DNA of 43,047 nt. Source: Paenibacillus radicis (ex Xue et al. 2023). Its GTDB lineage: Bacteria; Bacillota; Bacilli; Paenibacillales; NBRC-103111. The notes under the pieces are model-generated. The model did not search any database. It was not told the origin of the DNA and saw nothing but the letters and a program-made list of their open reading frames with translations. The position numbers and the translations under genes are program-made. The stretch is from positions 1 to 43,047 of the forward strand of contig NZ_JANQBD010000047.1 of NCBI RefSeq assembly GCF_024722015.1, given 5' to 3'. Shown one piece after another: positions 7,927-17,294 of this stretch (position 1 is the first letter of the stretch; each line of letters starts with the position of its first letter).

Positions 7927-8424
7927 GTGAGTATTCAAAGACCAACGATAGGGAATCAAGGCACACAAATTCGCAGCTTCCAGGAAGCGCCCTCTTCCTT
8001 CCAGGGAGGGGGACAGTATCCGTCCAGCTCGTACCCGGGACTCCAGGTAAGCAGCTTTAGCCAACCGCAGACGTACACACCGCCGGTGCCGGCAACAAAC
8101 GGTGGAGGCGGCCTTCTGGGAGGACTTTTGGGCGGAGGCGGAGGTGGAGGTGGATCATCCACAGGAGGCTCCTTCAACATCGCGCAGATTAAACAAATAG
8201 TCGACCGTTTGGGCGGCATCGAGGGCATCATGCAAACCATGAGCAAAGTACAGAAAATAGTGCAAAATGTGCAGCAAATGGCACCCATGTTGAAAGTACT
8301 AATGGCCTCCTTCGGTAAAAAGAAAGCAGCCGAATCTGACGCCCCACGGCGCAAACGCCGCAAGCGCAAAGGCGGCCCCTCCGCAGCAGGCAAAAGAAAA
8401 CGCAAACGCTCCTCCGGACGTTAA
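7927..8424 (+). CDS. Glycine-rich protein with a basic tail
   Basis: Unrecognised protein of about 165 residues in three parts: a Ser/Gln/Pro-rich N-terminus (SIQRPTIGNQ to TYTPPVPATN), a glycine run (GGGGLLGGLLGGGGGGGGSS), then a helical segment FNIAQIKQIVDRLGGIEGI with VQKIVQNVQQMAPMLKVLM, and a tail packed with Arg and Lys (RRKRRKRK and GKRKRKR). There is no signal peptide. GTG at 7927 has AAGGA 11 bases upstream. GTG at 7918, only two bases from that site, and TTG at 7894 are less likely. The pattern is similar to uncharacterised proteins seen in Paenibacillus. The basic tail suggests binding to nucleic acid or spore/cell-wall polymer, which is a guess. Confidence 0.75.
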   Translation: MSIQRPTIGNQGTQIRSFQEAPSSFQGGGQYPSSSYPGLQVSSFSQPQTYTPPVPATNGGGGLLGGLLGGGGGGGGSSTGGSFNIAQIKQIVDRLGGIEGIMQTMSKVQKIVQNVQQMAPMLKVLMASFGKKKAAESDAPRRKRRKRKGGPSAAGKRKRKRSSGR

Positions 8425-8504
8425 CTATTAACGATTTGCATTCTGCACTCTGGCAGCGAAAGTAAGGGAGCTGAAGCCACTGCTGATCGACACTTCGCCA
8501 TTCC

Positions 8505-8549
8505 ACGAAAAAAGAGCTGCTCACGGATCACCGTAGCGGCTCTTCTGTT
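8505..8549. terminator. Shared terminator between convergent genes
   Basis: A stem of about 14 pairs (8512-8544, loop ATCA) has six A on the left, giving a T-run on the minus strand for the SLH gene, and a weaker CTGTTATTT on the right for the plus-strand glycine-rich gene. Confidence 0.8.
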
Positions 8550-8644
8550 ATTTATATGTATGCACTTGTTAGATGGGTCTTTATTCAAAAATTTCTAATC
8601 TCTTACCGGACAAGTGCAACCCTGACTCACAGGTAGTTTCAACC

Positions 8645-10741
8645 TTATTTCTTCATCACATTTTGCAGGCTGACAATCGCACTCGCCGCTTCGGCACGGG
8701 TTGCAAATACATCCGGAGCGAACTTCCGGGCGTTCAAACCTCCTACAATGATAATGCCCACCTTCTCGGCTGTTGATGCAGCACCTTTCGCCCACTCCGG
8801 GATGCTGCTGTAATCTTCGTAGCCAGAGACTGGACTCGCTTCGACAGGCAGGCCGGAAGCTTTCACAACCATCGCCGCCATTTCAGCATGGGTAATGTTG
8901 GCACCCGGACGGAACGTATTATCCGGGTATCCGCTGATGATGCCCGCCTTCACGGCTGATGAAACCGATTGTACAGCCCACTGCCCGATGCTGTCCGTAT
9001 CGTGAAACCACAGCTCGGCTTCTTCTTTACCCGGGTTCATGCTGTTCATCAGCATGACGGTAAACTCAGCGCGGGTGATGTTGCCCTCGGGCAGGAAGGT
9101 CCCATCCGGATAACCGTGTGCGATATCCCTTTTTACCGCTTCCCGGATGGCCGCATTTGCCCAGTTTCCATTAATATCCGAGAAGGGATCTTGCCCAGCC
9201 CCCTGCTGCGGTGCTGTCACCGGATTCGGCTCAGGGGTCGGTACGGCTATAGAACCTGTAACTGTCACGTTACATTTAGCCACAAACTCGCCGTCTTGCG
9301 TCTTGACGGTAATGACGGCTGCGCCGACCGATTTACCTGTCACATTGCCCTCGTTGTCCACTTCAGCCTTTAAAGGATCGCTGCTCTCCCAGCTTACCCG
9401 TTTGTTGGCAGCGCCATTCGGTATCACAGCCGCCGTAAGAGCTTGCTTTTGCCCTATTTCCAAAGCAAGCTCTCTCTTATTCAATGTAACGCTGCTTACC
9501 GGGACCGTGCCAAGCGCGTACAATACTTCACTGTAAGTTTTTACATAAACCGTGCCGTCTGGTCCAATTGCAGGGTCGGTTCCGATCAAATAGTCGGTAT
9601 TATAGCTCCATCTGCCCGAGCCATTCGCATTTACTGCATATACAACACCCTCCAATGTTACAATATAAACCGAACCGTCCACGCCGATCACAGGTGCGAA
9701 AATTACCGTGTTTATACCGGGATGTTCGACTTTGGTAGTGAACACCCACTTCTTAGTCCCGTTCGGATGAATCGCGTACAAGTTTTTATCATTGGATGCC
9801 ACATAGAGGGTACCGTCTTTTCCAATAGCGGGAGAAGACTTAATTTCCCCTCCGGTAGCAAACGTCCATTTCACAGTACCGTCCGGATTGAGGGCATACA
9901 GGTTTTTATCTTCCGATCCCGTATAAATCGTACCGTCCGCACCAACGACCGGAGCACGATGTATTTTGCCCCCTGTGGCAGTCTCCCACTTTTTCATTCC
10001 ATTAGGCTTCATTGCCAGCAAATTATGGCCGGATCCCACGTATACGGTACCGTCTTCTACTGTTTTAGCGGAGGATGGGGACCAAGGGGACTCTTTAACG
10101 TCCCAGTCAATAGACCATTTAATAGATAGATCCGGTTTAATGGCGAAAAATTTGCCTGTAAGGCAGCCTGTATACATAGAGCCGTCCGTGTCGACCGTAA
10201 GTGATCCGCCAAGCTGGCATTTCATATCGAGCTCCCATTTTTTCGATCCGTCTGGATTAACTCCATATAGCTTTTGTCCCGCTGCCGCATAGATCGTTCC
10301 ATCGGTGCCGACCGCTTGAGCTACGACAATACCGCCTGCCGCAAAATTCCACTTCGTTATTCCGTCCGGAGAAATAGCGGATAAGCTGCTGCCCTCTGTG
10401 CCGATATAAAGTGTGCCGTCCGCGCCGATTGCTGGAGGAGTGTAGCTGTAGTGGCTGCCATCCCTATTGTCCAACAGCTTATCCCATCTGTATGTTCCTT
10501 TCTTTGGATTTAATTGAATGGGGCTGAGCTGCTTGATGATGTCTTCTATTTTATTGAGATCCTGAACGTCCTTAATGTCCTTAAAGTCCTTGATGTCCTT
10601 GATTCTGGTAATATCCGGTACTACTATACTATCTTTTATACTTTGCAGGCCTGACTCCGACCATGCGGTACCCGCTGGAAACACACCTATAGCTAACCAT
10701 GCTGCAAGGAAAAATGCTACGTATCGTATCACGACAATCAA
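8645..10741 (-). CDS. Secreted PQQ-repeat propeller, Big2 and SLH-domain surface protein
   Basis: 698-residue surface protein. Order: signal peptide (1-28, ending TAWSES), a linker with repeated IKDIKD/FKDIKD motifs (about 35-60), a PQQ-like beta-propeller (about 75-412) with many repeats of the form DGTxYxGSxxxxLxAxxPDGTxKW, a Big2 immunoglobulin-like domain (413-495, starting VPVSSVTLNKRELALEIGQK), a Pro-rich linker, and three SLH domains (517-698; the first two contain GYPDGTF and GYPDNTF). SLH domains bind pyruvylated secondary cell-wall polymer, so the protein should be anchored on the outside of the wall. The propeller lacks signs of a real PQQ enzyme and is more likely a binding scaffold. 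It is transcribed alone, facing a terminator at both ends. Confidence 0.92.
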   Translation of the reverse strand: MIVVIRYVAFFLAAWLAIGVFPAGTAWSESGLQSIKDSIVVPDITRIKDIKDFKDIKDVQDLNKIEDIIKQLSPIQLNPKKGTYRWDKLLDNRDGSHYSYTPPAIGADGTLYIGTEGSSLSAISPDGITKWNFAAGGIVVAQAVGTDGTIYAAAGQKLYGVNPDGSKKWELDMKCQLGGSLTVDTDGSMYTGCLTGKFFAIKPDLSIKWSIDWDVKESPWSPSSAKTVEDGTVYVGSGHNLLAMKPNGMKKWETATGGKIHRAPVVGADGTIYTGSEDKNLYALNPDGTVKWTFATGGEIKSSPAIGKDGTLYVASNDKNLYAIHPNGTKKWVFTTKVEHPGINTVIFAPVIGVDGSVYIVTLEGVVYAVNANGSGRWSYNTDYLIGTDPAIGPDGTVYVKTYSEVLYALGTVPVSSVTLNKRELALEIGQKQALTAAVIPNGAANKRVSWESSDPLKAEVDNEGNVTGKSVGAAVITVKTQDGEFVAKCNVTVTGSIAVPTPEPNPVTAPQQGAGQDPFSDINGNWANAAIREAVKRDIAHGYPDGTFLPEGNITRAEFTVMLMNSMNPGKEEAELWFHDTDSIGQWAVQSVSSAVKAGIISGYPDNTFRPGANITHAEMAAMVVKASGLPVEASPVSGYEDYSSIPEWAKGAASTAEKVGIIIVGGLNARKFAPDVFATRAEAASAIVSLQNVMKK

Positions 10742-10883
10742 CTCCTAAACTCACCGCGGCTGCGTTGAAAGAATGGTTTCAAGCCCATTATCTTACTTCT
10801 CTATGAGAACATCAATCCGACTGGTTGCTTATTTTCATGTCGAACTGTATCAGAATGCAGGGCAGCATTGTCCACGTAACAAA

Positions 10884-10924
10884 GAAAAAAAGCCCGACCA
10901 GAACACGAATGCTCGGACGGGCTT
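10884..10924 (-). terminator. Terminator of the ThuA-like gene
   Basis: On the minus strand AAGCCCG pairs with CGGGCTT around a partly paired loop and is followed by TTTTTTTC. It lies 35 bases past the stop codon of the ThuA-like gene. Confidence 0.85.
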
Positions 10925-10958
10925 GCTTTTATTTAACTGTGTGCTGCCTTGTATGCAA

Positions 10959-11690
10959 TTAACCTTTGGCTTTAATAACCTCAAGCGGCTTATGGTTGCC
11001 ATATTTCGGGTACTCTCGTGTGCTCGGAGCGGCCCAATGAACAGCGTTGCTAATGACACGGCGAATTTGCTCGTTGTAGTAGGTCCGGTACGTTTCGTGT
11101 CCTGGGCGGAAGTAGAAAATTTTGCCTTGACCCCGACTGAATGTGCAGCCGCTGCGGAATACTTCGCCGCCTTCAAACCAGCTGACCATGATCAGCTCGT
11201 CCGGCTGCGGGATATCGAAGTGCTCGCCGTACATTTCTTCGGCTTCCAGATCAATATATTCTCCAACACCCTCTACGATAGGGTGGCCCGGGGACACAAC
11301 CCAGATGCGTTCCTTCTCGTCAGCTTCTCTCCATTTCAGATCGCAGGAGGTTCCCATCAACGTTTTGAACACTTTCGAGAAATGACCGGAATGCAGAACA
11401 ATCAGACCCATACCTTTTAGAACACGGCTTTGGACACGTTTGACGATTTCATCCTGAACCTCGCCATGCGCTTTATGCCCCCACCAGATAAGAACGTCGG
11501 TATTTTGCAGTCTTTCTTCCGTCAGACCGTGCTCCGGCTCATCCAAAGTAGCATAGGAAACTTCCACATCTCCACTTATGCCTTCGCCAATCGCCTGATG
11601 AATGCCATCCGGATAAGCGGCGCGGACCTTCTCATTTTCTTTCTCATGACGGAACTCATTCCATACGGTAACTCTCAGCTTTTGACTCAT
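10959..11690 (-). CDS. ThuA-like (class I glutamine amidotransferase-fold) protein
   Basis: About 243 residues of the ThuA family, named for a gene of trehalose utilisation in Sinorhizobium. Visible features are the N-terminal KLRVTVWNEFRHE, DVLIWWGHKAHGEV, the family segment GLIVLHSGHFSKVF with LMGTSC, and HPIVEGVGEYIDL and YFRPGHETYRTYY near the end. The true reaction of the family is unsettled; some members are linked to 3-keto-sugar or trehalose metabolism. The chosen ATG at 11690 has GGAGG 12 bases upstream; the TTG at 11702 is too close to that site. The gene is divergent from an AraC regulator, which probably controls it. Confidence 0.9.
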   Translation of the reverse strand: MSQKLRVTVWNEFRHEKENEKVRAAYPDGIHQAIGEGISGDVEVSYATLDEPEHGLTEERLQNTDVLIWWGHKAHGEVQDEIVKRVQSRVLKGMGLIVLHSGHFSKVFKTLMGTSCDLKWREADEKERIWVVSPGHPIVEGVGEYIDLEAEEMYGEHFDIPQPDELIMVSWFEGGEVFRSGCTFSRGQGKIFYFRPGHETYRTYYNEQIRRVISNAVHWAAPSTREYPKYGNHKPLEVIKAKG

Positions 11691-11902
11691 AAATTTATCC
11701 AACCTCCAACAATTAGTAACATAGTAGCTACCTTAAATTATAAGATAACGCCGAAAAAAAGAAATTCTCAATACTGCCGCATCTGTATGCAAAACTGCCA
11801 TCGCTTCCCCAAAAACATGCTATACTATTTAGTAAATCCAAATGCAAACTATGCGATAATGGTTTAGTAGATATTTTTACATTGGAGGTCCAAGGTACCG
11901 GT

Positions 11903-12808
11903 ATGAACAACCTTCTATATAATGAACCTGATGTACACAAAGAGCATGTTATTTATCAAAACCCTCTTCTGCGTCTAAAGGTTTGGCAAATAACGAGTCC
12001 CGAATCTATCGTCAGCCCCTCCATCCCTAAGGTTTTTCGCTGGCATTATCATAAGGAAGTTGAATTTCTGGCCGTGCTTGAGGGCGGCCTTGGTATCCAG
12101 ACTAAGCATGACACACGGGAGCTGCGATCTGGTGACGTTCATGTGCTCGGCTCATCCCAGCTGCATCGTACCCGAAAGGAACTGCCCGAGGCGCTTAGCT
12201 ATATTGTATGTCAGTTTGATTTGGCGCAGCATTTTGATGAGAGCACCATGCCCTACCTGCATTATTTCAGTGAGGTGCGGCGGCCTCTAAGCCAGTTGAA
12301 TTATATTTTCCGGGACAACCCTCTCCTTCAGCAGCAAGCCCATGCGCTTATTATGGACATTTACCAGGAAACGCAAACCATGCAAAAAGGCTACGAGCTC
12401 GCCATCAGCGCCTCAATTCGCCGGTTAATGCTGCTGCTGCTGCGCAGCGATACGCAGGGCGTTCTGCATGGTACAGAGAATGATGAGCTTATACGTCTGC
12501 AGCCGGCACTCGATTATGTGGAGCAGCATCTGACCGAAAAGATCGCCATCGAGCAAGCTTGCGCCGTCCTGAATCTGAGCTACCACTACTTTATTAAGTA
12601 TTTTAAAAAGGTGATGGGCTTATCCTTCGTTGATTATGTCAACTACAAGCGCATTAAAAAAGCCGAGCGCATGCTGCTCACGCAGGACGTAAGCATTATG
12701 GAAATAGGCGAGGCGGTCGGTATCCCGAACATGGCTCAGTTTTACAAGCTGTTCAAGCGTCATAACCAGTGCTCTCCTAAGGAGTTCAAGCAGCGGATGA
12801 AGGCCTAG
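11903..12808 (+). CDS. AraC-family transcriptional regulator (cupin plus HTH)
   Basis: About 301 residues. An N-terminal cupin-type ligand domain (FRWHYHKEVEFLAVLEGG and RSGDVHVLGSSQLHR) is followed by two C-terminal helix-turn-helices: IAIEQACAVLNLSYHYFIKY and SIMEIGEAVGIPNMAQFYK, ending in the family signature FKRHNQCSPKEFKQR. Such regulators usually activate sugar genes when a carbohydrate binds the cupin. ATG at 11903 is chosen because AAGG lies about eight bases upstream; the TTG at 11882 overlaps the GGAGG and is unlikely. It is divergent from the ThuA-like gene, and the 200-base gap between them should hold the operator. Confidence 0.92.
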   Translation: MNNLLYNEPDVHKEHVIYQNPLLRLKVWQITSPESIVSPSIPKVFRWHYHKEVEFLAVLEGGLGIQTKHDTRELRSGDVHVLGSSQLHRTRKELPEALSYIVCQFDLAQHFDESTMPYLHYFSEVRRPLSQLNYIFRDNPLLQQQAHALIMDIYQETQTMQKGYELAISASIRRLMLLLLRSDTQGVLHGTENDELIRLQPALDYVEQHLTEKIAIEQACAVLNLSYHYFIKYFKKVMGLSFVDYVNYKRIKKAERMLLTQDVSIMEIGEAVGIPNMAQFYKLFKRHNQCSPKEFKQRMKA

Positions 12809-13152
12809 GAATAAGCTGATCCACTTACTGCCCACTGCCCACTACCCGCTACCCGCTTACTAACGGAACGTCATTCCTTTATTTTTCGCATATTCCCTCC
12901 AATTCATGATTTCACGGAACTACGATGCGCTATCGCGTCTCAGCTAGGCTTATAATCCATCATTTCAGGCAAATAAGGCATCGTAGTTCCGTTTCAATTG
13001 AATGATCACGTGTGCACGTCCAAATAGCGAATCGTAGTTCCTCTCACCGGATGATTGGGATGTGAATAGGAGTGAAGCTGTGCATACCTAACCTAATATA
13101 CCCAATATTCGCTTCATTCTAGATCGATTAATTCGTACATTATGTCTTCAGC
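12809..13152. other. Intergenic stretch carrying small repeats
   Basis: No gene is seen. The stretch starts with a short CCCACTGCCCACTACCCGCT run after the AraC gene and holds the GGAACTACGAT repeats annotated separately. It ends at the terminator of the GH88 gene. Confidence 0.5.
12916..13041. repeat. Three copies of a GGAACTACGAT intergenic repeat
   Basis: GGAACTACGATGCGCTAT at 12916-12933 is followed by two inverted copies, CATCGTAGTTCC at 12979-12990 and AATCGTAGTTCC at 13030-13041. Each inverted copy is preceded by CAAATA. The first two can form a long hairpin. The layout is that of a short palindromic intergenic repeat family. Confidence 0.75.
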
Positions 13153-13154
13153 CC

Positions 13155-13206
13155 ACAAAAAAAGAGCACCCCAAACCACTTGTTCAGTGATTTGAAGGGT
13201 GCTCTT
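13155..13206 (-). terminator. Terminator of the GH88 gene
   Basis: AAGAGCACCC (13162-13171) pairs with GGGTGCTCTT (13197-13206); on the minus strand the stem is followed by a T7 run. It lies 28 bases past the stop codon. Confidence 0.88.
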
Positions 13207-13233
13207 ATTATATCCGGTTCAGCCCAGCCCGGA

Positions 13234-14394
13234 TTAGAAAATGCGCGATTTCCAGCCTAGCAGCTTGGCAAGCGCTTCGACATAGAAGTAGTCTCCGTAG
13301 ATCAGCGAGACGTTGATGTTCTGGCCGGCCGGCTTGTGGCCGGTACCTTCCACTAGAATCGCCTCATGATCGGGACGATCCCACGTGGCGTAGTTCTGCG
13401 TCAGCGAGAGCAGGATGCGCTCAGCGGCTTCGCGGTACGGGCGACCCTGTACCGCAGGCAGCGCAGCGGCCAGCTCGAGCAGCCCCGAGGCGGCGCAAGC
13501 CGCCGCCGAGGTGTCGCGCGGCTCATCAGCGAGCGATTCCGCTGCGCGGAAGTCCCAATGCGCCACGTGGTCGTCCGGCAGCATGGAGAGGAAATAATGC
13601 GCGACGCGCTGTGCTGCGCGCAAATATTTCGTATCGCCGGTATAGCGATACGTATTGGCCATGCCGTGCAGCGCCCATGCGGCGCCGCGGCTCCAGGCCG
13701 AGTCGGGACCGGCGCCTTGGCCGCCTAACGACTCGATAACCTCACCCGTCAGCGGATTGAAGCTGACGATGTGATTAACGGAACCATCCTCACGGATGAA
13801 ATGGTTCACGACTGTATCCGCATGAGCTTTGCCGATCATGCTGAACCTTGGGTCGGCGATTTCCTCCGCCGCCCAGAATAGAATCGACAGGTTCATCGAG
13901 GAGTCTACGATGGCCCAGCCGGTTTTATCCTGATTCCATGCGCGCAAGAAGTTACCTGCGATGTTGAATCGTCCCGCCAGGAAGTTGGCTGCCAGCAGCC
14001 CTCTGCGTTTGCCATCCTCATCGCCGGTCAGCTTGTACTTGATTACCGCTGTCGGCAAATATTGAAAGCCTACATCGTGATGAAAGTTGCTAGGCTGGAT
14101 CGACTTCTGGTCGAACTTCTCGTCCCAATTCCAAGCCGCCTCCTTGTAATGATCCTTGCCTGTCATTTCATGCATAATCCACAAAATTCCCGGCCAAAAG
14201 CCTGATGTCCACCAGTCGTGGCGCAGATCGTCATAAATTCCTGTATCCGCAGGAGCCACATGGGGCGACTTGTCACCAATCTGCTCGATCATCCGGCTCA
14301 CTTTATGCTGCAATGCTTCCCATACCTCGGGCAGTACCTCCTGCAATGTAGCGGCTTGCTTCAATTTGTTCGTATCCAATACAGTCATGTTCAT
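13234..14394 (-). CDS. GH88 unsaturated glucuronyl hydrolase
   Basis: 386-residue (alpha/alpha)6-barrel enzyme that hydrates and removes the unsaturated uronic acid left at chain ends by polysaccharide lyases. Family landmarks are DWWTSGFWPGILW (60-72), HHDVGFQ with Asp107, IVDSSMNLSILFWA with Asp164, and SAWSRGAAWALHGMAN. Asp107 and Asp164 match the two conserved aspartates of Bacillus GL1 unsaturated glucuronyl hydrolase. There is no signal peptide, so it acts on imported oligosaccharides in the cytoplasm. It lies 111 bases downstream of the GH2 gene on the same strand, so the two probably form an operon controlled by the AraC gene at 17295. The substrate could be a glycosaminoglycan, xanthan or a similar uronic polymer. 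Confidence 0.92.
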   Translation of the reverse strand: MNMTVLDTNKLKQAATLQEVLPEVWEALQHKVSRMIEQIGDKSPHVAPADTGIYDDLRHDWWTSGFWPGILWIMHEMTGKDHYKEAAWNWDEKFDQKSIQPSNFHHDVGFQYLPTAVIKYKLTGDEDGKRRGLLAANFLAGRFNIAGNFLRAWNQDKTGWAIVDSSMNLSILFWAAEEIADPRFSMIGKAHADTVVNHFIREDGSVNHIVSFNPLTGEVIESLGGQGAGPDSAWSRGAAWALHGMANTYRYTGDTKYLRAAQRVAHYFLSMLPDDHVAHWDFRAAESLADEPRDTSAAACAASGLLELAAALPAVQGRPYREAAERILLSLTQNYATWDRPDHEAILVEGTGHKPAGQNINVSLIYGDYFYVEALAKLLGWKSRIF

Positions 14395-14505
14395 GATCCT
14401 CCTTCAAATGGATAAATGCTAAAACCGACTTGCCGTAAATCTATAAGTGAACCCTGCTGCATCTGTACAATTGTTACGACTAATACAAGCTTAACGCTGT
14501 ATGCT

Positions 14506-17121
14506 TTAAATCGTGATGAACGCTGTAGATAGACCCGAGCTGGCCACACTAACTATGGACACAGGCTTACGGCCAGAAGCTACATCCCCGCTAACGTTCG
14601 CTCCTGAGCTCAGGCTTGCCGTACTTGGAGCTGCTTCGGCATTTGTTGCGCCCGCACTCGCAGCGCCTGCTCCCGAAGCCGGGCCGCTCGCGGATACGAA
14701 ACCGGTCACAGACACGCCCGCCACCACTCCTCCAGCTGGGTCGATCAAAATGCGCGCCCGCCCATTGGTCAGCTGGATCAGGCTTGAGCCTCGCACCGTA
14801 CCTTGGAAGTCAATCAGCTTACCGTCGCCTGTCAATCCGAATCGAACAAAATTGGCTGCGTCCAGACATAACACGCCGCTTGCATCGTAGGCCAAAGCCT
14901 CCACCAGAATGGTTCCATCCGTCTGTGACTGCGAGTTCAACCGCAGCTCGGCAGGCTCGCCCCAGCTCTCCGTTTGATACTCAAACGTCAGCTCATCGCT
15001 TACGGTTACGCCAGCCTTCGTTGCTACTACCTTAACATGGTTCGTTCCAGGCTGCAGCACAGTATCCCAACGCAAGCCCGCTGCCGGGAAGTTTTGCGAG
15101 TCGCGCTGCTTCACGCCGAGACTGGAGCCATTCAAGAACAGCTCTGCTTCCGTGCAATTGGAATAAACCTTGATGCTTTTCAATTCTCCCGCTTGTCCCC
15201 AACGAACCGGCATCGTATGTCCATAAATGCGTGCCATCGGCTTATCGGTCCAATACGATTGATAGACGTAGTAAGCATCTTTTTTCGTAAAATCGCGCTC
15301 AATGATGCCCTTCATATTCAAATATGGAATCGGCGAGTCCGGACGCACCGGTGTAGCAAAATCCTTAAATGCCCACTGAGCAGCCCCAGTCAGCCATTCC
15401 ATCGTTTCCTGAGATTTCAAATACCAATCGATCATCTCGCAGAAGTAAGTTTCCGACCAGTCCCCGTCACGGGATACACGAGGCTCGCCACCTGTAAGCA
15501 GGTAGTCTCCATCCCGCTCATCCGTATCTCCGTCGCCTTGCTTAATGAACTCAAAGCCGGTGAACGTCTTCTCTACGTGACGTGTCGCCAAATTGTCCGC
15601 TCCCCACTCCATATGGAAGAAGGAATCGACATTTTCGAATGCCTGACGGCTGCTTTCCTCGTAATCCGTATAAATGCCGCGGTACCAGCCTGCCCAAATA
15701 GAAGGTGAGTACACATCGATTATGTCCTTGCAAAACTCGCAGCGGCGGATCGCCGTCAACCGGCTCGGATCTAACTCATGGGATAAATCATGCAGTTCCT
15801 TCATGAAAATACGGATGGCCTCTTGATCAAAATAATCAAAGTCGCATTCCCAATCGTTTTCGTTGCCTAATCCCCACAGGATTACCGAAGGATGATTATA
15901 ATGCTGCTCTATCATCGCAGTCAGCATGTCGCGGCACTGCTGCTTGTACTGCTCGCCGCCCAAGCCGCCGCGGCACCAAGGAATTTCTTCCCATACGAGG
16001 ATGCCGAGCTCATCGCACAGCTCAAGTATAATTCGCGATTGCTGGTAGTGGCCGAGGCGAATAAAGTTCACGCCCATGTCTTTGATCAGATGCATCTCCG
16101 TACGCATCATGTCCTCAGTCATGGCAGGCCCTACACCCGCATGATCCTCATGGCGGTGTGTTCCGCGCAGCAGCAGGCGTTCGCCGTTGAGCTTAAACGG
16201 ACCGCGCTTCACGAACTCAAAGCTGCGTACACCAAACCGCTCAACCAACTTCGAGCTGCCTTCAACTTCCGTTGTTCCGGCTGTGCTGCCTTTAGCTTCA
16301 GCTGCCGATGCTCCAGCAGCACCGCTATTCCCTACCACCTCTACCGTACAGCTGTACAAGTAAGGCTGCTCCGTTGACCACAACGTCGGATTGGTCAGCT
16401 CATATTCAGCCAGCTGCTTCATCCCGCTCCAAGGCTTCGAAATCTGCGTAAACTTCGCAATTTCCTTGCCCTCGCTATCCTGCAGATGTACCGTCAGCTC
16501 CAGCTCGTCCTGAAGATTCAAAGGATTGTACAGCACGCCTTGGACCGCAACTCGGCAGCTGCCATGTCCATCAGCCAACTCAGTCTGTACATGCACACGC
16601 TCTACAGAAACCGCTGGAACGTACACCAGGTTCAAATACCGGTAAATCCCGCCATACAGGTTAAAATCACTCGCATCCGATGGAATCGTCTCCAGCTCCC
16701 GGCTGTTGTCGCATGCAATAGCAATGGGAACAAGTCCGCTGTACCGCTCAATACCTCTTGCTTCTTCAACCGCATCGGTAATATCTACCGTAAACTCATC
16801 GTAGCCGCCCAGATGCGAGCCTACCTTATTTGTGTACACATACACATCCGAACTTTGCCCCGCTCCTTCAAAATGAAGCAGCGTACGGCCTTGCGGGTAA
16901 GGATTATTCACCTCTAGCTTCGTCCGGTACCAGCCCTGGCCTTGATAATATTTTCCGTCCGGGTCCAGTACATCCAATCCATTGTACGTATGCGGCAGCT
17001 CCACTCCATGCCATGGCACATTATAGTGATTTTGCAGCTTATCCTGACGCCATACCTCCCAAGGCCCGCCCAAGCTTCCACGGTGATGCTCCCAGCCTTG
17101 AATCAACCTTTGCTTAATCAC
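14506..17121 (-). CDS. GH2 family glycoside hydrolase (beta-galactosidase/glucuronidase group)
   Basis: 871 residues with the usual GH2 layout: sugar-binding jelly-roll (1-175), Ig-like domain (176-305), TIM barrel (306-about 610), then C-terminal beta-sandwich domains. The barrel shows FIRLGHYQQS, the acid/base Glu421 in WGLGNENDW, and the nucleophile Glu505 in HMEWGADN. No signal peptide is present, so it is intracellular. Two Ala/Ser/Gly-rich runs interrupt loops, at about 264-292 and 809-850, the second just before the final strand STAFITI. The upstream region is shared with a divergent AraC gene. With GH88 downstream it probably breaks down oligosaccharides containing uronic acid. The exact activity (galactosidase or glucuronidase) cannot be decided from sequence. 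Confidence 0.93.
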   Translation of the reverse strand: MIKQRLIQGWEHHRGSLGGPWEVWRQDKLQNHYNVPWHGVELPHTYNGLDVLDPDGKYYQGQGWYRTKLEVNNPYPQGRTLLHFEGAGQSSDVYVYTNKVGSHLGGYDEFTVDITDAVEEARGIERYSGLVPIAIACDNSRELETIPSDASDFNLYGGIYRYLNLVYVPAVSVERVHVQTELADGHGSCRVAVQGVLYNPLNLQDELELTVHLQDSEGKEIAKFTQISKPWSGMKQLAEYELTNPTLWSTEQPYLYSCTVEVVGNSGAAGASAAEAKGSTAGTTEVEGSSKLVERFGVRSFEFVKRGPFKLNGERLLLRGTHRHEDHAGVGPAMTEDMMRTEMHLIKDMGVNFIRLGHYQQSRIILELCDELGILVWEEIPWCRGGLGGEQYKQQCRDMLTAMIEQHYNHPSVILWGLGNENDWECDFDYFDQEAIRIFMKELHDLSHELDPSRLTAIRRCEFCKDIIDVYSPSIWAGWYRGIYTDYEESSRQAFENVDSFFHMEWGADNLATRHVEKTFTGFEFIKQGDGDTDERDGDYLLTGGEPRVSRDGDWSETYFCEMIDWYLKSQETMEWLTGAAQWAFKDFATPVRPDSPIPYLNMKGIIERDFTKKDAYYVYQSYWTDKPMARIYGHTMPVRWGQAGELKSIKVYSNCTEAELFLNGSSLGVKQRDSQNFPAAGLRWDTVLQPGTNHVKVVATKAGVTVSDELTFEYQTESWGEPAELRLNSQSQTDGTILVEALAYDASGVLCLDAANFVRFGLTGDGKLIDFQGTVRGSSLIQLTNGRARILIDPAGGVVAGVSVTGFVSASGPASGAGAASAGATNAEAAPSTASLSSGANVSGDVASGRKPVSIVSVASSGLSTAFITI

Positions 17122-17294
17122 AATCAGTCACGCTCCCTTATCAGTTTCTGCTATTGTGTATGCACCGAACAGCACAGCTTCATTTACTTAAAACACCTAT
17201 ACCGTTAGCTTAGCAAAAATTGACGGAGCATTGTTTGGTGCGTTTATGATAAAATGTTGTTGTATTACGGTTGATTCTGCCGAGGTGAGCGATC

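Noticed and set aside
9443..10129. A 228-codon plus-strand frame opposite the PQQ/SLH gene
   Set aside because: Repeats in the real gene create long antisense frames; the translation has no domain pattern.
14974..15708. A 244-codon plus-strand frame opposite the GH2 gene
   Set aside because: Antisense shadow; the GH2 active-site motifs fix the true strand.
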